The notes beneath the pieces were generated by a model. That model made no database searches. It worked only from the letters and a program-made list of their open reading frames with translations, and was not told the DNA's origin. A DNA stretch of 64,000 bases, from contig NZ_LT841358.1 in the NCBI RefSeq assembly GCF_900177045.1, positions 1,876,451 through 1,940,450 of the forward strand, in the 5' to 3' direction. The DNA is from Candidatus Nitrosotalea okcheonensis (GTDB lineage Archaea; Thermoproteota; Nitrososphaeria; Nitrososphaerales; Nitrosopumilaceae). Position 1 is the stretch's first letter. Each line of letters begins with the position of its first letter. A program made the translations under genes and the position numbers. Of this stretch, positions 26,351-34,585 are shown piece after piece.

Positions 26351-26656
26351 TCATTTTTGATTTAACTTATTCCAAGCCTCAAATCCACCTTCTAGATTTA
26401 CTGCTTGTATGCCACATTTACAAAGTTCTTCAGATGCAATATTTCCTCTATATCCAGCTGAACAATGACAAACTATTTTTTTACCTTTTAGGTGGTCAAG
26501 TTTTCCCTGTCTTGCGTTGCGTATGACAAGACCTAATGGAATGTTTATTGAGCCATCAATCTGCCTTCCAGCAAGCTCGTCTGATTCACGAACATCAATT
26601 ATAACAAACTCATCTTTTTGTTCTCTAAGTTTTTCTGCACTAATTGTGTCTGCCAT
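26351..26656 (-). CDS. Single-domain rhodanese
   Basis: A 101-residue rhodanese domain. The opening FVIIDVRESDELAGRQIDGS is the CH2A-type region, and the active loop is CHCSAGYRG with the catalytic Cys. Single-domain rhodaneses pass sulfur or act as phosphatase-like or scaffold domains. It is the third rhodanese gene in the window, here in the accessory island and unlinked to the two large ones. It lies downstream of a methyltransferase gene on the same strand (45-base gap) and may be cotranscribed. Confidence 0.88.
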   Translation of the reverse strand: MADTISAEKLREQKDEFVIIDVRESDELAGRQIDGSINIPLGLVIRNARQGKLDHLKGKKIVCHCSAGYRGNIASEELCKCGIQAVNLEGGFEAWNKLNQK

Positions 26657-26701
26657 ATTTTCTATCCTTTGAAAATGGATTTAAACATAATCCCAAATTT
26701 A

Positions 26702-27319
26702 CTATTGTTTTCTAGTGGTAACAAGATAAAGTGTAGCAGGCTCTTCATATTCTTCTTTGATCTCAAATATCTTGAAACCTTTGACGAGATTCTCTATATC
26801 TTGTGTAGTAAAAAACCTAATCTGAAATCCATTGATGTCGTACACCTCATCATCTATCTTGATTCCTTTGCCATAGAATTTATCATTGTGATTTCTCACA
26901 GAAAAGAAATGAAATCCGTTACCTTTTAACACTCTATTAACTTCTTGAAATAAAAATCGTAATTCATCAGCTGTGAACCTCATACTAAATAGCATGTGGG
27001 AATATACTGCATCAAACATGCCATCGTCAAAAGGTAATGGTTTTTTCATATCACATACACGTGCATTTACGTGTAAATTCTTCTGCTTTGATTTTTCAAG
27101 CAAACCATTTATTGCAATCTGAGAATGATCCATTGCAGTAACTTTCAAGTTTTTAGACGCAAAAAATAGGCAATCACGTCCCTGACCGCATCCAATTTCT
27201 AATACATTTCTTAGGTCATTTTTCTTCATAGTATCATAACATGTGATTGCAAAATTGCTTGGCTCATCTCCGAAAAATGCAGCATCCTTTGCATAGACGT
27301 CATCCCATATGTTGTCCAT
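26702..27319 (-). CDS. Class I SAM-dependent methyltransferase
   Basis: A 205-residue methyltransferase with motif I VLEIGCGQGRDCLFFASK near residue 40, motif II acidic AMDHSQIAI, and post-motif VYSHMLFSM. The overall layout resembles TehB/UbiE-type small-molecule methylases. The substrate is unknown; TehB relatives methylate tellurite or thiopurines. It is probably cotranscribed with the rhodanese downstream, which might hint at sulfur or chalcogen chemistry, but this is only suggestive. Confidence 0.8.
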   Translation of the reverse strand: MDNIWDDVYAKDAAFFGDEPSNFAITCYDTMKKNDLRNVLEIGCGQGRDCLFFASKNLKVTAMDHSQIAINGLLEKSKQKNLHVNARVCDMKKPLPFDDGMFDAVYSHMLFSMRFTADELRFLFQEVNRVLKGNGFHFFSVRNHNDKFYGKGIKIDDEVYDINGFQIRFFTTQDIENLVKGFKIFEIKEEYEEPATLYLVTTRKQ

Positions 27320-27397
27320 GCAACGATTACAGATTATTGACTATTTGTTACTTCGGTACGGCAATCCAATTGGGTTTCTATTTCTTAATGCATGAAT

Positions 27398-27442
27398 AAA
27401 AAATCTTGGACGGTGCCCACTACAACAATTCTAGCGGTAACC
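27398..27442 (+). repeat. Direct repeat B, left copy
   Basis: About 45 bases ending GGTGCCCACTACA, then an interruption, then TTCTAGCGGTAACC. It matches 29321-29364 on the same strand, apart from a 3-base indel and a few substitutions. The pair brackets the AbiE-like toxin-antitoxin operon. Confidence 0.55.
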
Positions 27443-27887
27443 CCCCGGCCCGCACCTATCATATTCATAAAAATAAAATGATGTTAACATTGGACCCTTA
27501 ACAAGAACTTTATAATACCTGTCTCACACCAGTCCATAAAAAATTTTAAACTAGAAGAAAGATACACGATTCTTTTATAGACATAAAAGGGGTCCAAGAT
27601 GTCAGAATAAATGAAAAAAAATGTAATCCTAAGTTGCAATAGCAGTTGTTATTTCCTATGTGATCTTCACCTCAATCAATGAACCTCCATCCACCTCATT
27701 ACCTACGCCACAAGTTGTCCAATCTGGAATAGAACCTTCCTATTCTTTCGTCGTTGTGTATAGTTGTGTGGGCAGCTTTAACCATTGACTCTAAGGCTAA
27801 CCATGGGAAGTGTAGCACTATCTAGCTAAAAATTTCGTATAACGACTACAGGGCCATTATATTACTTAACTTTAAATATTAAGTAGT

Positions 27888-27923
27888 TTAGTAATATATT
27901 ACTAATTTGGTATGTATATAAAC
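27888..27923 (+). promoter_or_regulatory. Palindromic operator and TATA region of the AbiE-like operon
   Basis: TTAGTAATATATTACTAA at 27888-27905 is a perfect 18-base palindrome just upstream of the TATA-like TATGTATATAAAC (27911-27923). The ATG at 27943 is about 25 bases further, so the transcript should be leaderless. A palindrome at the BRE/TATA is the expected place for autoregulation by the antitoxin. Confidence 0.6.
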
Positions 27924-27942
27924 AATAGTAATAGGTGTTAAA

Positions 27943-28539
27943 ATGCAGAGGGGATACGTACGAGAAAGAATTCTGCGAGTACTACTAAATCACTACAAGG
28001 AAAGACTGACAAAATATAGGATTACAAAAGAGGCCCAAGCAAATATCGCATGGGTAATCAAAATTCTAAGAAGGCTGGAAAAGGAAGGAAGCGTACAGGG
28101 AACTGAAGTCAAGGATTACCACAAGATCATTCTACTATGGAAAAACTGGAAGATGACGCCAGAAAAGAGAGAATACATGATAAGAGATCCGCTGGAACTG
28201 CTCAAGAAAACCGATATGACATATGCTCTGACAACATACTCTGCGGAGAATCTGGTACAGAAATACCTGTTCCCTTCCAGAGTTGATTTTTACATAGATC
28301 CTGACGATCTTGCGAAATGGCACAAACTTCTTTCGGAAAATGGGCTTGTTGGAAAAGGAAATGTTAGAGTGTTAATGACAGACAAACATGTCTTTTACAA
28401 CGCGATTGTTAAAGAAGGACTAAGTATAGTGTCAATACCGCAATTGATAGTGGATTTGTTGACAGAGGGTGCTGTTGCTGCGGAAGCAGCAGATATGCTG
28501 TTGGAAAAGGAGGAAAAAGACATTGTATCCAGACAATGA
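27943..28539 (+). CDS. AbiEi-like antitoxin/transcriptional regulator (type IV TA)
   Basis: A 198-residue protein. The N-terminal ~70 residues form a winged helix (ITKEAQANIAWVIKILRRLE). The C-terminal part matches the AbiEi antitoxin group, with a domain ending SIVSIPQLIVDLLTEGAVAA followed by EAADMLLEK. In AbiE systems the antitoxin represses its operon and neutralises the nucleotidyltransferase toxin without direct binding. The downstream toxin-like gene overlaps it by 17 bases, and a perfect palindrome lies at its promoter. Assignment is from motif resemblance and operon logic. Confidence 0.7.
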   Translation: MQRGYVRERILRVLLNHYKERLTKYRITKEAQANIAWVIKILRRLEKEGSVQGTEVKDYHKIILLWKNWKMTPEKREYMIRDPLELLKKTDMTYALTTYSAENLVQKYLFPSRVDFYIDPDDLAKWHKLLSENGLVGKGNVRVLMTDKHVFYNAIVKEGLSIVSIPQLIVDLLTEGAVAAEAADMLLEKEEKDIVSRQ

Positions 28540-29311
28540 AACCAAGATATCGCAAGAGCATCTTACAGCAGTATTCTCGAATATGAAGGAACCTGTATGT
28601 CTTCTTGGAGGATGGGCTGTCTATCTAACGGTAAATGAAAAGTTCAATCAGGCCAACGGCAGAAATTATCTAGGTTCAAGAGACATCGACCTCGGGTTTC
28701 ATGTGGAACTGAAGTGGTCTACAGCTGAATTACAAAGTTCTGCACTTGCGCAGTCAGTAAAAATCTTGAAGGATAGGGGGTTTGTGGGCGTAGGTTTTAG
28801 ACTAGTAAAATACTATGACATGGATACGAAGAGGGAGATAACTGAAGCAGAGGCAAAGAAGAAACGACCGTATGAAATATTTCAATTGTACGTAGATACC
28901 ATGTCGGATAATCCTCATGCCAACGCACAAAAGGTTCTAGGTTTTCCATTGCTTGATGAGCAACTACTATCTTATGTTTTCAGGGATGGAAGGTTCATCT
29001 CGCTGAGTGATTTTGGAGGCACATTCAAGATGCCAGCCCCTGAAATCTTGGTCTCTACAAAGTTAAAATCTGCACCGGACAGAACAAAAGATGACAAGAG
29101 AATAAAGGACATCTGTGACATATATGCACTTCTGTGGTATTCCAGTAAGACTCTCCCAGAATTGAAAAGAGAAGTTACTGCCATCTTGGGAAGGGAAAAA
29201 ATTGTAGATACGATATCAAAATTTACAGATGAGGATTATTCCCAAGTATCTGCAGTCACTGGAATAGACAAAGCTGAAATAATCATGGTAATTGGAGAAT
29301 TAACAAAGTAA
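28523..29311 (+). CDS. AbiEii-like nucleotidyltransferase toxin
   Basis: A 262-residue DNA polymerase beta-like nucleotidyltransferase. The motif LLGGWAVYLTVNEKF near residue 24 (GG), followed by GSRDIDLGF (DxD), makes the catalytic site. A C-terminal helical region ends TDEDYSQVSAVTGIDKAE. The frame is open further upstream (GTG 28469), but GGAGG at 28509-28513 lies 9 bases before TTG 28523, which I take as the start. AbiEii-type toxins transfer GTP/NTP and stop growth during phage infection. Right after its stop lies a copy of repeat B. Confidence 0.72.
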   Translation: MYPDNETKISQEHLTAVFSNMKEPVCLLGGWAVYLTVNEKFNQANGRNYLGSRDIDLGFHVELKWSTAELQSSALAQSVKILKDRGFVGVGFRLVKYYDMDTKREITEAEAKKKRPYEIFQLYVDTMSDNPHANAQKVLGFPLLDEQLLSYVFRDGRFISLSDFGGTFKMPAPEILVSTKLKSAPDRTKDDKRIKDICDIYALLWYSSKTLPELKREVTAILGREKIVDTISKFTDEDYSQVSAVTGIDKAEIIMVIGELTK

Positions 29312-29320
29312 TTTATTGTT

Positions 29321-29364
29321 AAAAAAGTCTGGGACTGGTGCCCACTACAGTTCTGGCGGTAACC
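29321..29364 (+). repeat. Direct repeat B, right copy
   Basis: Begins 9 bases after the AbiEii-like stop: an A-run, then CTGGTGCCCACTACAG, then TTCTGGCGGTAACC. It matches 27398-27442 in the same orientation at 1.92 kb spacing. A much weaker related stretch (GTAACTCCCCGGACC) is near 29932. Confidence 0.55.
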
Positions 29365-29372
29365 GAACCCGC

Positions 29373-29590
29373 TTAAACTTCTCTCAAAAATTGTTCTTTT
29401 GAAATCTTTGCCTGAAAAAGAATGGATCTCAAAGTCCCCCTTCCTTGATTGGATCTTGTCGTGGCAGAGTGACATACTTGCCGTCTTTATGCACAAGCTG
29501 AATGTGACTGCCACTTTGTCTGTCTACTACAAAGCCATGTTTGTGTAAAACCCTCAGAACATCACGAAAACGATGATTTCGTAAACTCAA
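29373..29590 (-). pseudogene. hicA: HicA-type toxin, frameshifted at a G5 tract
   Basis: Hand translation below hicB gives a HicA RNase: GFVVDRQSGSHIQLVHKDGK with the catalytic His in SGSHIQL, then VTLPRQDPIKEGGL and a stop at 29429. Shifted by the GGGGG tract (CCCCC at 29436-29440 on the top strand), the next frame reads LRSILFQAKISKEQFLREV to 29373, the expected HicA C-terminus after KEGT. A 2-base excess in the tract explains both halves. The start is TTG at 29590, 3 bases after hicB. The toxin is probably inactive unless slippage or a sequencing error is involved. Confidence 0.75.
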
Positions 29591-29593
29591 ATT

Positions 29594-29824
29594 TTAGGTT
29601 GTAATTTCCATGATCTTACTTTTTTCTTTCTTTGCTCTGTCTTTGATGTATTCTAAAACCAGATTAATTGCGTCAGCCATGTTGATTTTTAGCTCTTCCA
29701 GAATTTCACCTTGACTAATTGCGCCTGGAATCTCCAAACACTGGCCGCTATAGCCGCCCTCTTTTTCCTTGTTTACAAGAATGGTAAACTTTCTTGATTT
29801 CTGAGATATCTCCATACTTGTCAT
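29594..29824 (-). CDS. hicB: HicB-like antitoxin
   Basis: A 76-residue HicB with the partial RNase-H-like fold: FTILVNKEKEGGYSGQCLEI (beta hairpin) and GAISQGEILEELKINMADAI (helix). The usual C-terminal DNA-binding extension is missing or reduced to KKEKSKIMEITT, so it may bind operator DNA weakly or not at all. The order hicB-hicA, with hicA broken downstream, leaves the antitoxin possibly as a relic. Confidence 0.8.
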   Translation of the reverse strand: MTSMEISQKSRKFTILVNKEKEGGYSGQCLEIPGAISQGEILEELKINMADAINLVLEYIKDRAKKEKSKIMEITT

Positions 29825-30047
29825 AACATGATATTATAATTAGTGTATTTTGTTCGCAATCTTGACTTGGTATGTATTACCTTTAATTTCAGCTGAATTA
29901 GCGTGACTCGAGTAAATTTTTACCTGTAACTCCCCGGACCAGCTAACATCTGTTTTCACGGGCCCTGTTTTTGAAGGACCATCTACAACTGATTTCATGG
30001 TAACCATCTGGTCCATGGAATTTTTTCATAAAAAAATTGGTTCAGAA

Positions 30048-30302
30048 TTATCTCTTGTAAATTTTACCTCTATGATCAGTCTCTACAACAAAGATTATCA
30101 TCTTGCTTTGCTGTAAATCCAAAATTACTCTGTAATTTCCCACACGTAGTCTATAAAATGGCGAATTGGTTAGTCTTATCACGGCTCTGAATGGATCTTC
30201 AACACAATCTAACACTGAATCATAAATCTTCTGAGCATTCTTCTTGTCTATTCTTTCTAATTGTTTAACGGATTTCTCAGACCAAATAACTTCCCATGCC
30301 AT
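30048..30302 (-). CDS. RelE/ParE-family toxin
   Basis: An 84-residue RelE-fold toxin: EVIWSEKSVKQLERIDKKNA at the start, central LTNSPFYRLRVGNYRVILDL, and C-terminal HRGKIYKR. The FYRLRVGxYRVIL strand is the RelE hallmark, with Arg residues suited to mRNA cleavage in the ribosomal A site. It follows the antitoxin with no gap (30302/30303). Length is normal. Confidence 0.88.
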   Translation of the reverse strand: MAWEVIWSEKSVKQLERIDKKNAQKIYDSVLDCVEDPFRAVIRLTNSPFYRLRVGNYRVILDLQQSKMIIFVVETDHRGKIYKR

Positions 30303-30548
30303 CTACTTTAGTCCTAATTTCCTTTTTACTTGATCTGATGTATATACACGTCCTGCTTTGATGTCTGCAATACCTTCTTCAATATTTCTAATTACCTCAT
30401 CACTTAGTACATCGCCTTCCTGAGTAATTTTTAAAAGTCGAGCAATCACCATCTCGTAGGTTTCGCCAGGATGGTTCATTTGTTTTCTGAGATCATTTTT
30501 GAGCTTTTTAGAAAGCTTAATCGTGCTTTGTTCCATGGTATACTGCAT
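30303..30548 (-). CDS. RelB-like antitoxin of the RelE-family pair
   Basis: An antitoxin of about 81 residues beginning MQYTMEQSTIKLSKKLKNDL. The beta strand and two helices at the N-terminus look like a ribbon-helix-helix, and the C-terminal DIKAGRVYTSDQVKRKLG is a toxin-wrapping segment. The frame is open to 30587, but the TATA box (TTTTTATA on the minus strand, about 30570-30577) lies inside that extension, so the start must be 30548 or 30536. A leaderless start at 30548 fits. Three operator boxes overlap the start. Confidence 0.75.
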   Translation of the reverse strand: MQYTMEQSTIKLSKKLKNDLRKQMNHPGETYEMVIARLLKITQEGDVLSDEVIRNIEEGIADIKAGRVYTSDQVKRKLGLK

Positions 30549-30577
30549 TATACCATGGTATACTATGGTATAAAAAT
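30533..30577 (-). promoter_or_regulatory. Operator array and TATA box of the RelBE-like operon
   Basis: Three direct boxes CCATGGTATA (30533-30542), CCATGGTATA (30553-30562) and CTATGGTATA (30563-30572) are spaced 20 and 10 bases apart, on one face of the helix. TATACCATGGTATA at 30549-30562 is a perfect 14-base palindrome. On the minus strand the TATA box TTTTTATA sits at 30570-30577. Position and symmetry indicate autoregulation. Confidence 0.65.
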
Positions 30578-30870
30578 AGATCGCCACAAATTAAGAACGA
30601 AGGTTTCAATCCTAGTCTGTTTGCCGTATAATGAAAATAGGGACATGACAAAAGATGAGATCTATGAGTTTGTTTACAAAATGTTTCCAGTAAACAAGCT
30701 AGCTAGATGTTTTTTCAAAACTTGATAATATACTAGTTAATCGAGGGTTGGGCATACCCATGTGAAGACTATTTATTGTTATACTACTGAAGGCTGTAGA
30801 ACTTGTTTCATGAACGTATATCATTTTGTAAAACAACTACAACGTTTAGACAGGTGTTTGTTACAACCAA

Positions 30871-31285
30871 TTATCTTATGGTCTTTGCAACATCTAGAAC
30901 TTTTTGGAGTTCTGCCGTAGTTGGGACTCGCTCGCTCTCGTATTTCGAATAATCATTGGAGCCGCCTACTAATTTTCTTTCTTACTTCTATATCATTGAA
31001 ACTCCACCATCTCTTCAGTGCTCTGACATATCCCTTGATGTTGGTGCCTGCACTTTTCTTGTTTTCAAAATGAGTTATGACTTGGAGCAGAAAGTTGCTA
31101 GCAGCTTTGTCATTTAATCTTGCAAACTTTTGTGTTGTTGTATCAAATGTCTTGCATATGTGTCCTATTCGTCTAAAGTATTCTGCATCTGTTATCACAC
31201 TTCCTCTTTCAAGATTCTCTACCCAAAGTTTGAATTGGTTATTTTTTAGATCCTTGTAGGGTGAGTTTTTGAGCAATATCTTCAT
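30871..31285 (-). pseudogene. Tyrosine recombinase/integrase, truncated and frameshifted
   Basis: The frame 30953-31285 encodes a SAM-like core-binding domain typical of archaeal tyrosine integrases (PYKDLKNNQFKLWVENLERG, then YVRALKRWWSFNDIEVRKK). It stops, and the next frame continues YESERVPTTAELQKVLDVAK to 30871, the linker that normally leads into the catalytic domain. The catalytic R-H-R-Y part is absent. So at least one frameshift and a large truncation have inactivated it. It lies 62 bases inside the right copy of repeat A. Confidence 0.68.
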
Positions 31286-31596
31286 TTTTTTGACTCCATC
31301 TTAAGAGAAAGTTGAGTAAAAAAGGCGAATCTCAGACCCGATTTGAAATGCGGTTGCCGGTTTGCAGTTCCGAACGGGTCCAAGTCCATGCCAAAAATCA
31401 AGTTTTTAGTGGATGTTTCCAATTTTATAATTCAAAATAGTAATTCGAAATGATAAACCTTTTGCAAAAAGATTAGACATTCATATGCTTAGTGACTCTG
31501 AGTTCTGGCAAAGTGATGTTTTATTTGCCATATGGAACCATGAATTTGATCTATACAACTGGAGCGTAGACACATGATAAGCAGTTTGAAAAATTA
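31286..31596. other. Gap with repeat A and a 30-codon frame
   Basis: It contains the right copy of repeat A. A 30-codon frame at 31485-31577 (MLSDSEFWQSDVLFAIWNHE) looks protein-like but has no homologue I know. No promoter for the adjacent kinase locus lies here, since that locus is read leftward and ends at 31597. Confidence 0.3.
31347..31381 (+). repeat. Direct repeat A, right copy
   Basis: AATGCGGTTGCCGG and 21 further bases, 30 of 35 identical to 24366-24400. Flanking AGACCCG (31334) and CGGGTCC could fold back on each other in RNA. It lies 62 bases beyond the integrase remnant, the expected geometry for an attachment site of an integrated element. Confidence 0.55.
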
Positions 31597-31992
31597 TTAC
31601 ATTTTATTTTTCTTTAATTGTTCTCGCATATACTCTACAATAATGTTCATATGTTCTTCAGAACCATCATTATCAAAAAATCTATCGAATCCCACTTTTT
31701 GATATTCTTTTTCAAGTCCGGGTGCATTTGCATATGCACTACACCCGATCAGAATTATTTTTTTAAATTTTCTGTGGCTACTGACTATCTCCGCTATATC
31801 GGTTGCATATTTCTTCCCGTTTATGTCATCATCCGAAATTACTATTTTTGGAGAATTATTCATTATTGCATCATCGAGGCCTTCTATGTTTTTAATAAAA
31901 ACTATTTTGAACTCAGTTGTGGAAAAGAATGAGGTTGCACCCATTATCATTTCATCCTGATCTTCAATGTATACGACAACTATCTCATTCAT
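31597..31992 (-). CDS. Degenerate receiver-like protein partnered with the kinase
   Basis: A 131-residue protein with a response-regulator-like alternating fold. The first strand ends VVVYIEDQDEM (acidic pair), the third strand ends KIVISDDDINGKK (putative phospho-Asp), and the fifth region reads GFDRFFDND, where the conserved Lys of receivers is replaced. No output domain follows. Its start overlaps the kinase stop by 8 bases, so it is the second gene of a two-gene operon. It may be a phosphate sink, a docking protein or a pseudo-receiver. Confidence 0.65.
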   Translation of the reverse strand: MNEIVVVYIEDQDEMIMGATSFFSTTEFKIVFIKNIEGLDDAIMNNSPKIVISDDDINGKKYATDIAEIVSSHRKFKKIILIGCSAYANAPGLEKEYQKVGFDRFFDNDGSEEHMNIIVEYMREQLKKNKM

Positions 31993-34360
31993 TTCTAAGT
32001 ACCTTTTCCACGGGAAGCGATATCTTAAAAGTTACCCCGGTTTTGAATTCTGATTCATCCTCGATAGTTATTTCACCGCCATAATCTTTTACTGTTTCTT
32101 TTACAATTGGTAAACCTAATCCGCTACCAGCTCTGACTGATTCCATGTTTGCGGTTCTGGTCCAAAATAATTCAAAAACAAATTTACGGTCCATCTGAGG
32201 AATCCCAATTCCGTTGTCACTGAATTTGATGTATACGTATTTTTTATCGACTGCGGCAGAAATACGAATAGTATTTTTTTTGGCATCTAGTATTTTTTTT
32301 CTATCATCAGCCAATAGTTTTAATGATTTAATGGAATTGGATATGAGATTTAACAGGATGGATTGCAGATCCGCTTGGAACATTCTTAATTTGGGTAGAT
32401 TCTTTGGTATGTCAATTATGAAATTTATGCCCCATCTTTCAAATATTCCACGCAATGAATTTTTAATGAAAACCAACTCATTGTATAAATTAATATCCTT
32501 TTTACGTCTGAATTCTTTTTTTCGACTACTCATAGCTGAGGTAAATGAGCCAATCAATGTCATATAGTTGCGAAGATTGACAATTGAGGGTTCCATGTAT
32601 TCCAAGCTTTTTAGCATAATCTCTTTGTTAATTTCTGGTTTGTTTAATTCTCTCTTCAGAGTTCCGCTGTTTGATAAAATTGAACGCAGATAATCCCTGA
32701 CCTCATGTGCAACCACTCCGGTAGTAATTCCGACTGATGCTAAATTTCTATATGCGTCCTTCTCATCCATCATTGCTTCTTTTTCTAGTTTGACACGTTC
32801 TCCCTCTACAACAAAATGTGATTGAATCTGATCCAAAGTAGAAAGAATACTTTGTTTTTCCATGATTGGAATTTTGGCATTATTGACTACTTGGTCTCTG
32901 ATTTTTATTATGAATTTTGGTATTTCTTTTTTTGTTTGCTTTGCAACAATATCTGATCTATATTTTTCAGTAAATTTGTAATATTCATGAAGAGTTTGTA
33001 GCACGAATCTTTTCAAGTCTTCAAATGCATTATTCTCTATGATTTTTTCCCTTGTTGTTGTATCCATGATCTGTGAATTATTTTTAGCAGTAATTGATAC
33101 CCATCCTATTACACTGTCATTAGCTAGTTTTCCTGCAGTAGCTCTTGCACGAGACTCCAATCCCAGCCAATCGTTTCCAGATTCTCCATATGGTCTGACT
33201 TTAAAACCATCACGATATATTCGAATACCGCCATATTTTTTGACATCTTCACGTATTGTTGCAACTTTTGTTTCTCCATAAAATTCAGTCCATCCGAGAG
33301 GTCTACCAGTTGGATCATAGGGAAATCCGTAGTAAGTCAGTTTGACAGGTCCACATAATGCCATTGCAGCCTCTTTCTCTTCATTTAGAAATGGAAACTC
33401 TTCAAGTAATTCGTATTTTACTCCTCTAACATTTGGGATGATTGATTCCTTTCTATATTCTGCACTGGTGAAACGGATCAAAGAATCCCCTGTTAATTCA
33501 GCTATGAAATGATACGGAGCTTTTTTTAGTATCCCGCCTTTCACTTCAACTGTTACCGTCTTTCCTCCTTTTTCATATGTTGCAGTTATTTTAAATGGAA
33601 AATCAGGATCTATTTCTTCAGGTAATACTAGTAACGACAATTCATCTAGAACTTTAGTAATTTTATTTTTTGTCCATATGTCTCTAAGATTTAGTAATTC
33701 AATTTTTAGTCCCTGTTCTGATTCATTTTTAGGTGAATATTCTATTGGAATCTTGATCTTATCGAAGGATTTTTTTGTTTTTTCAAATTCATCCCAATTA
33801 TTATCGACTATTGTGGTGTACTTTGAACCTCTTGTTTTTGAATGTAAAATTGTTCTATGTGATAACCTTTCTACCGCAAATCTGCCTACACCTTTTTCTC
33901 CAATTACTCGGCGATTTTTTTCCGTTATCAGTTCGTCTTCTGTTTTGCTAACCCCGATCTTCATCCACTTGTCGCGAATCTGTTCAAGTGTCATACCTTT
34001 ACCAGTATCTTCAATTATGATTGTTGTTTGATCTTTATATTTTTCTACAAGATTGTATTGTACTACGTACCATGGATCCTTTTTTACTAAATCATCCAAT
34101 TCTTTTACCGGAGCATCGGGTTTTTCATTTTTTAGTTTTGTAAATAAAATCTTGTATCTACGGTCAAGAGCATTAACAGCGTTACTGAGAAGTTCAACAT
34201 GATTGAATTTTATGGTAACCGCTTTCGCATCTGCATCATAAGAATTTTTTACTAATTCAAATAATGCTTGAATTTCGGTTGAAACTGATTCTCTTCCCAA
34301 TAGTTTGGGCAGTTTACTGGCAACTGTATACTTTAAAAATTTAGGTTGTTTCAACATCAT
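31985..34360 (-). CDS. Double-GHKL ATPase/histidine kinase
   Basis: A 791-residue soluble protein with two ATP-binding GHKL domains. The N-terminal one is Hsp90/MORC-like: ALFELVKNSYDADAKAV (N box), IIIEDTGKGMTLEQI (G1), GEKGVGRFAVERL (G2). The C-terminal one is a full kinase core: GVVAHEVRDYLRSIL (H box), LLNLISNSIKSLK (N box), FSDNGIGIP and GSGLGLPIVKE. No membrane helix or PAS/GAF sensor is seen, so the N-terminal ATPase is probably the sensor. It is coupled to the receiver-like gene and divergent from a DNA methylase gene in a defence island. A DNA-damage or invader-sensing role is inferred from context. Confidence 0.8.
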   Translation of the reverse strand: MMLKQPKFLKYTVASKLPKLLGRESVSTEIQALFELVKNSYDADAKAVTIKFNHVELLSNAVNALDRRYKILFTKLKNEKPDAPVKELDDLVKKDPWYVVQYNLVEKYKDQTTIIIEDTGKGMTLEQIRDKWMKIGVSKTEDELITEKNRRVIGEKGVGRFAVERLSHRTILHSKTRGSKYTTIVDNNWDEFEKTKKSFDKIKIPIEYSPKNESEQGLKIELLNLRDIWTKNKITKVLDELSLLVLPEEIDPDFPFKITATYEKGGKTVTVEVKGGILKKAPYHFIAELTGDSLIRFTSAEYRKESIIPNVRGVKYELLEEFPFLNEEKEAAMALCGPVKLTYYGFPYDPTGRPLGWTEFYGETKVATIREDVKKYGGIRIYRDGFKVRPYGESGNDWLGLESRARATAGKLANDSVIGWVSITAKNNSQIMDTTTREKIIENNAFEDLKRFVLQTLHEYYKFTEKYRSDIVAKQTKKEIPKFIIKIRDQVVNNAKIPIMEKQSILSTLDQIQSHFVVEGERVKLEKEAMMDEKDAYRNLASVGITTGVVAHEVRDYLRSILSNSGTLKRELNKPEINKEIMLKSLEYMEPSIVNLRNYMTLIGSFTSAMSSRKKEFRRKKDINLYNELVFIKNSLRGIFERWGINFIIDIPKNLPKLRMFQADLQSILLNLISNSIKSLKLLADDRKKILDAKKNTIRISAAVDKKYVYIKFSDNGIGIPQMDRKFVFELFWTRTANMESVRAGSGLGLPIVKETVKDYGGEITIEDESEFKTGVTFKISLPVEKVLRNE

Positions 34361-34585
34361 AACGATAAATTGATTAGTTTTTTAACCCTATCATCCATGT
34401 GCGTATTAAAACCGCTCTCATAAAATGGATTGAATTTCTTCCCGTTTTGTCATTAAGTGTTCTCTTCCTCAAAATCTGTAAATCCCCATATGTCACTGAT
34501 GGCTACTGTAAGTGTAGGTGAATTGACCTATTTTATGACATATTTTTGGTCCTGGACTTAATTAGAAAAATATAGAAATCCATCA

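Larger units (their letters stand above)
27320..27942. other. AT-rich gap with repeat B copy and ORF remnant
   Basis: It holds the left copy of repeat B (27398-27442). There is also a frame without a start codon at 27633-27788 reading VAIAVVISYVIFTSINEPPS, a membrane-anchor-like segment, perhaps a 5'-broken exported protein; an ATG plus A8 tract upstream (27612) is out of frame with it. The AbiE operator and promoter are at the right end. Confidence 0.35.

Noticed and set aside
28469..28522. Upstream GTG start for the AbiEii-like gene
   Set aside because: It adds a Lys/Trp/Cys-rich leader deep inside the antitoxin gene; TTG 28523 has a proper GGAGG.
30533..30572. Repeated CCATGGTATA units as a tiny CRISPR
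   Set aside because: Units are 10 bases with no spacers and overlap a promoter; they fit an operator.
30549..30587. Upstream start for the RelB-like antitoxin
   Set aside because: The TATA box lies within this stretch, so it cannot be translated from the same promoter.
30588..30870. Plus-strand frame ending ...EIYEFVYKMFPVNKLARCF
   Set aside because: Its beginning is inside the antitoxin operator and no ribosome site or family signal is seen.
31597..34360. Known defence system with histidine kinase (Detocs-type)
   Set aside because: No third nucleotidase or effector gene follows and the receiver has no output domain.
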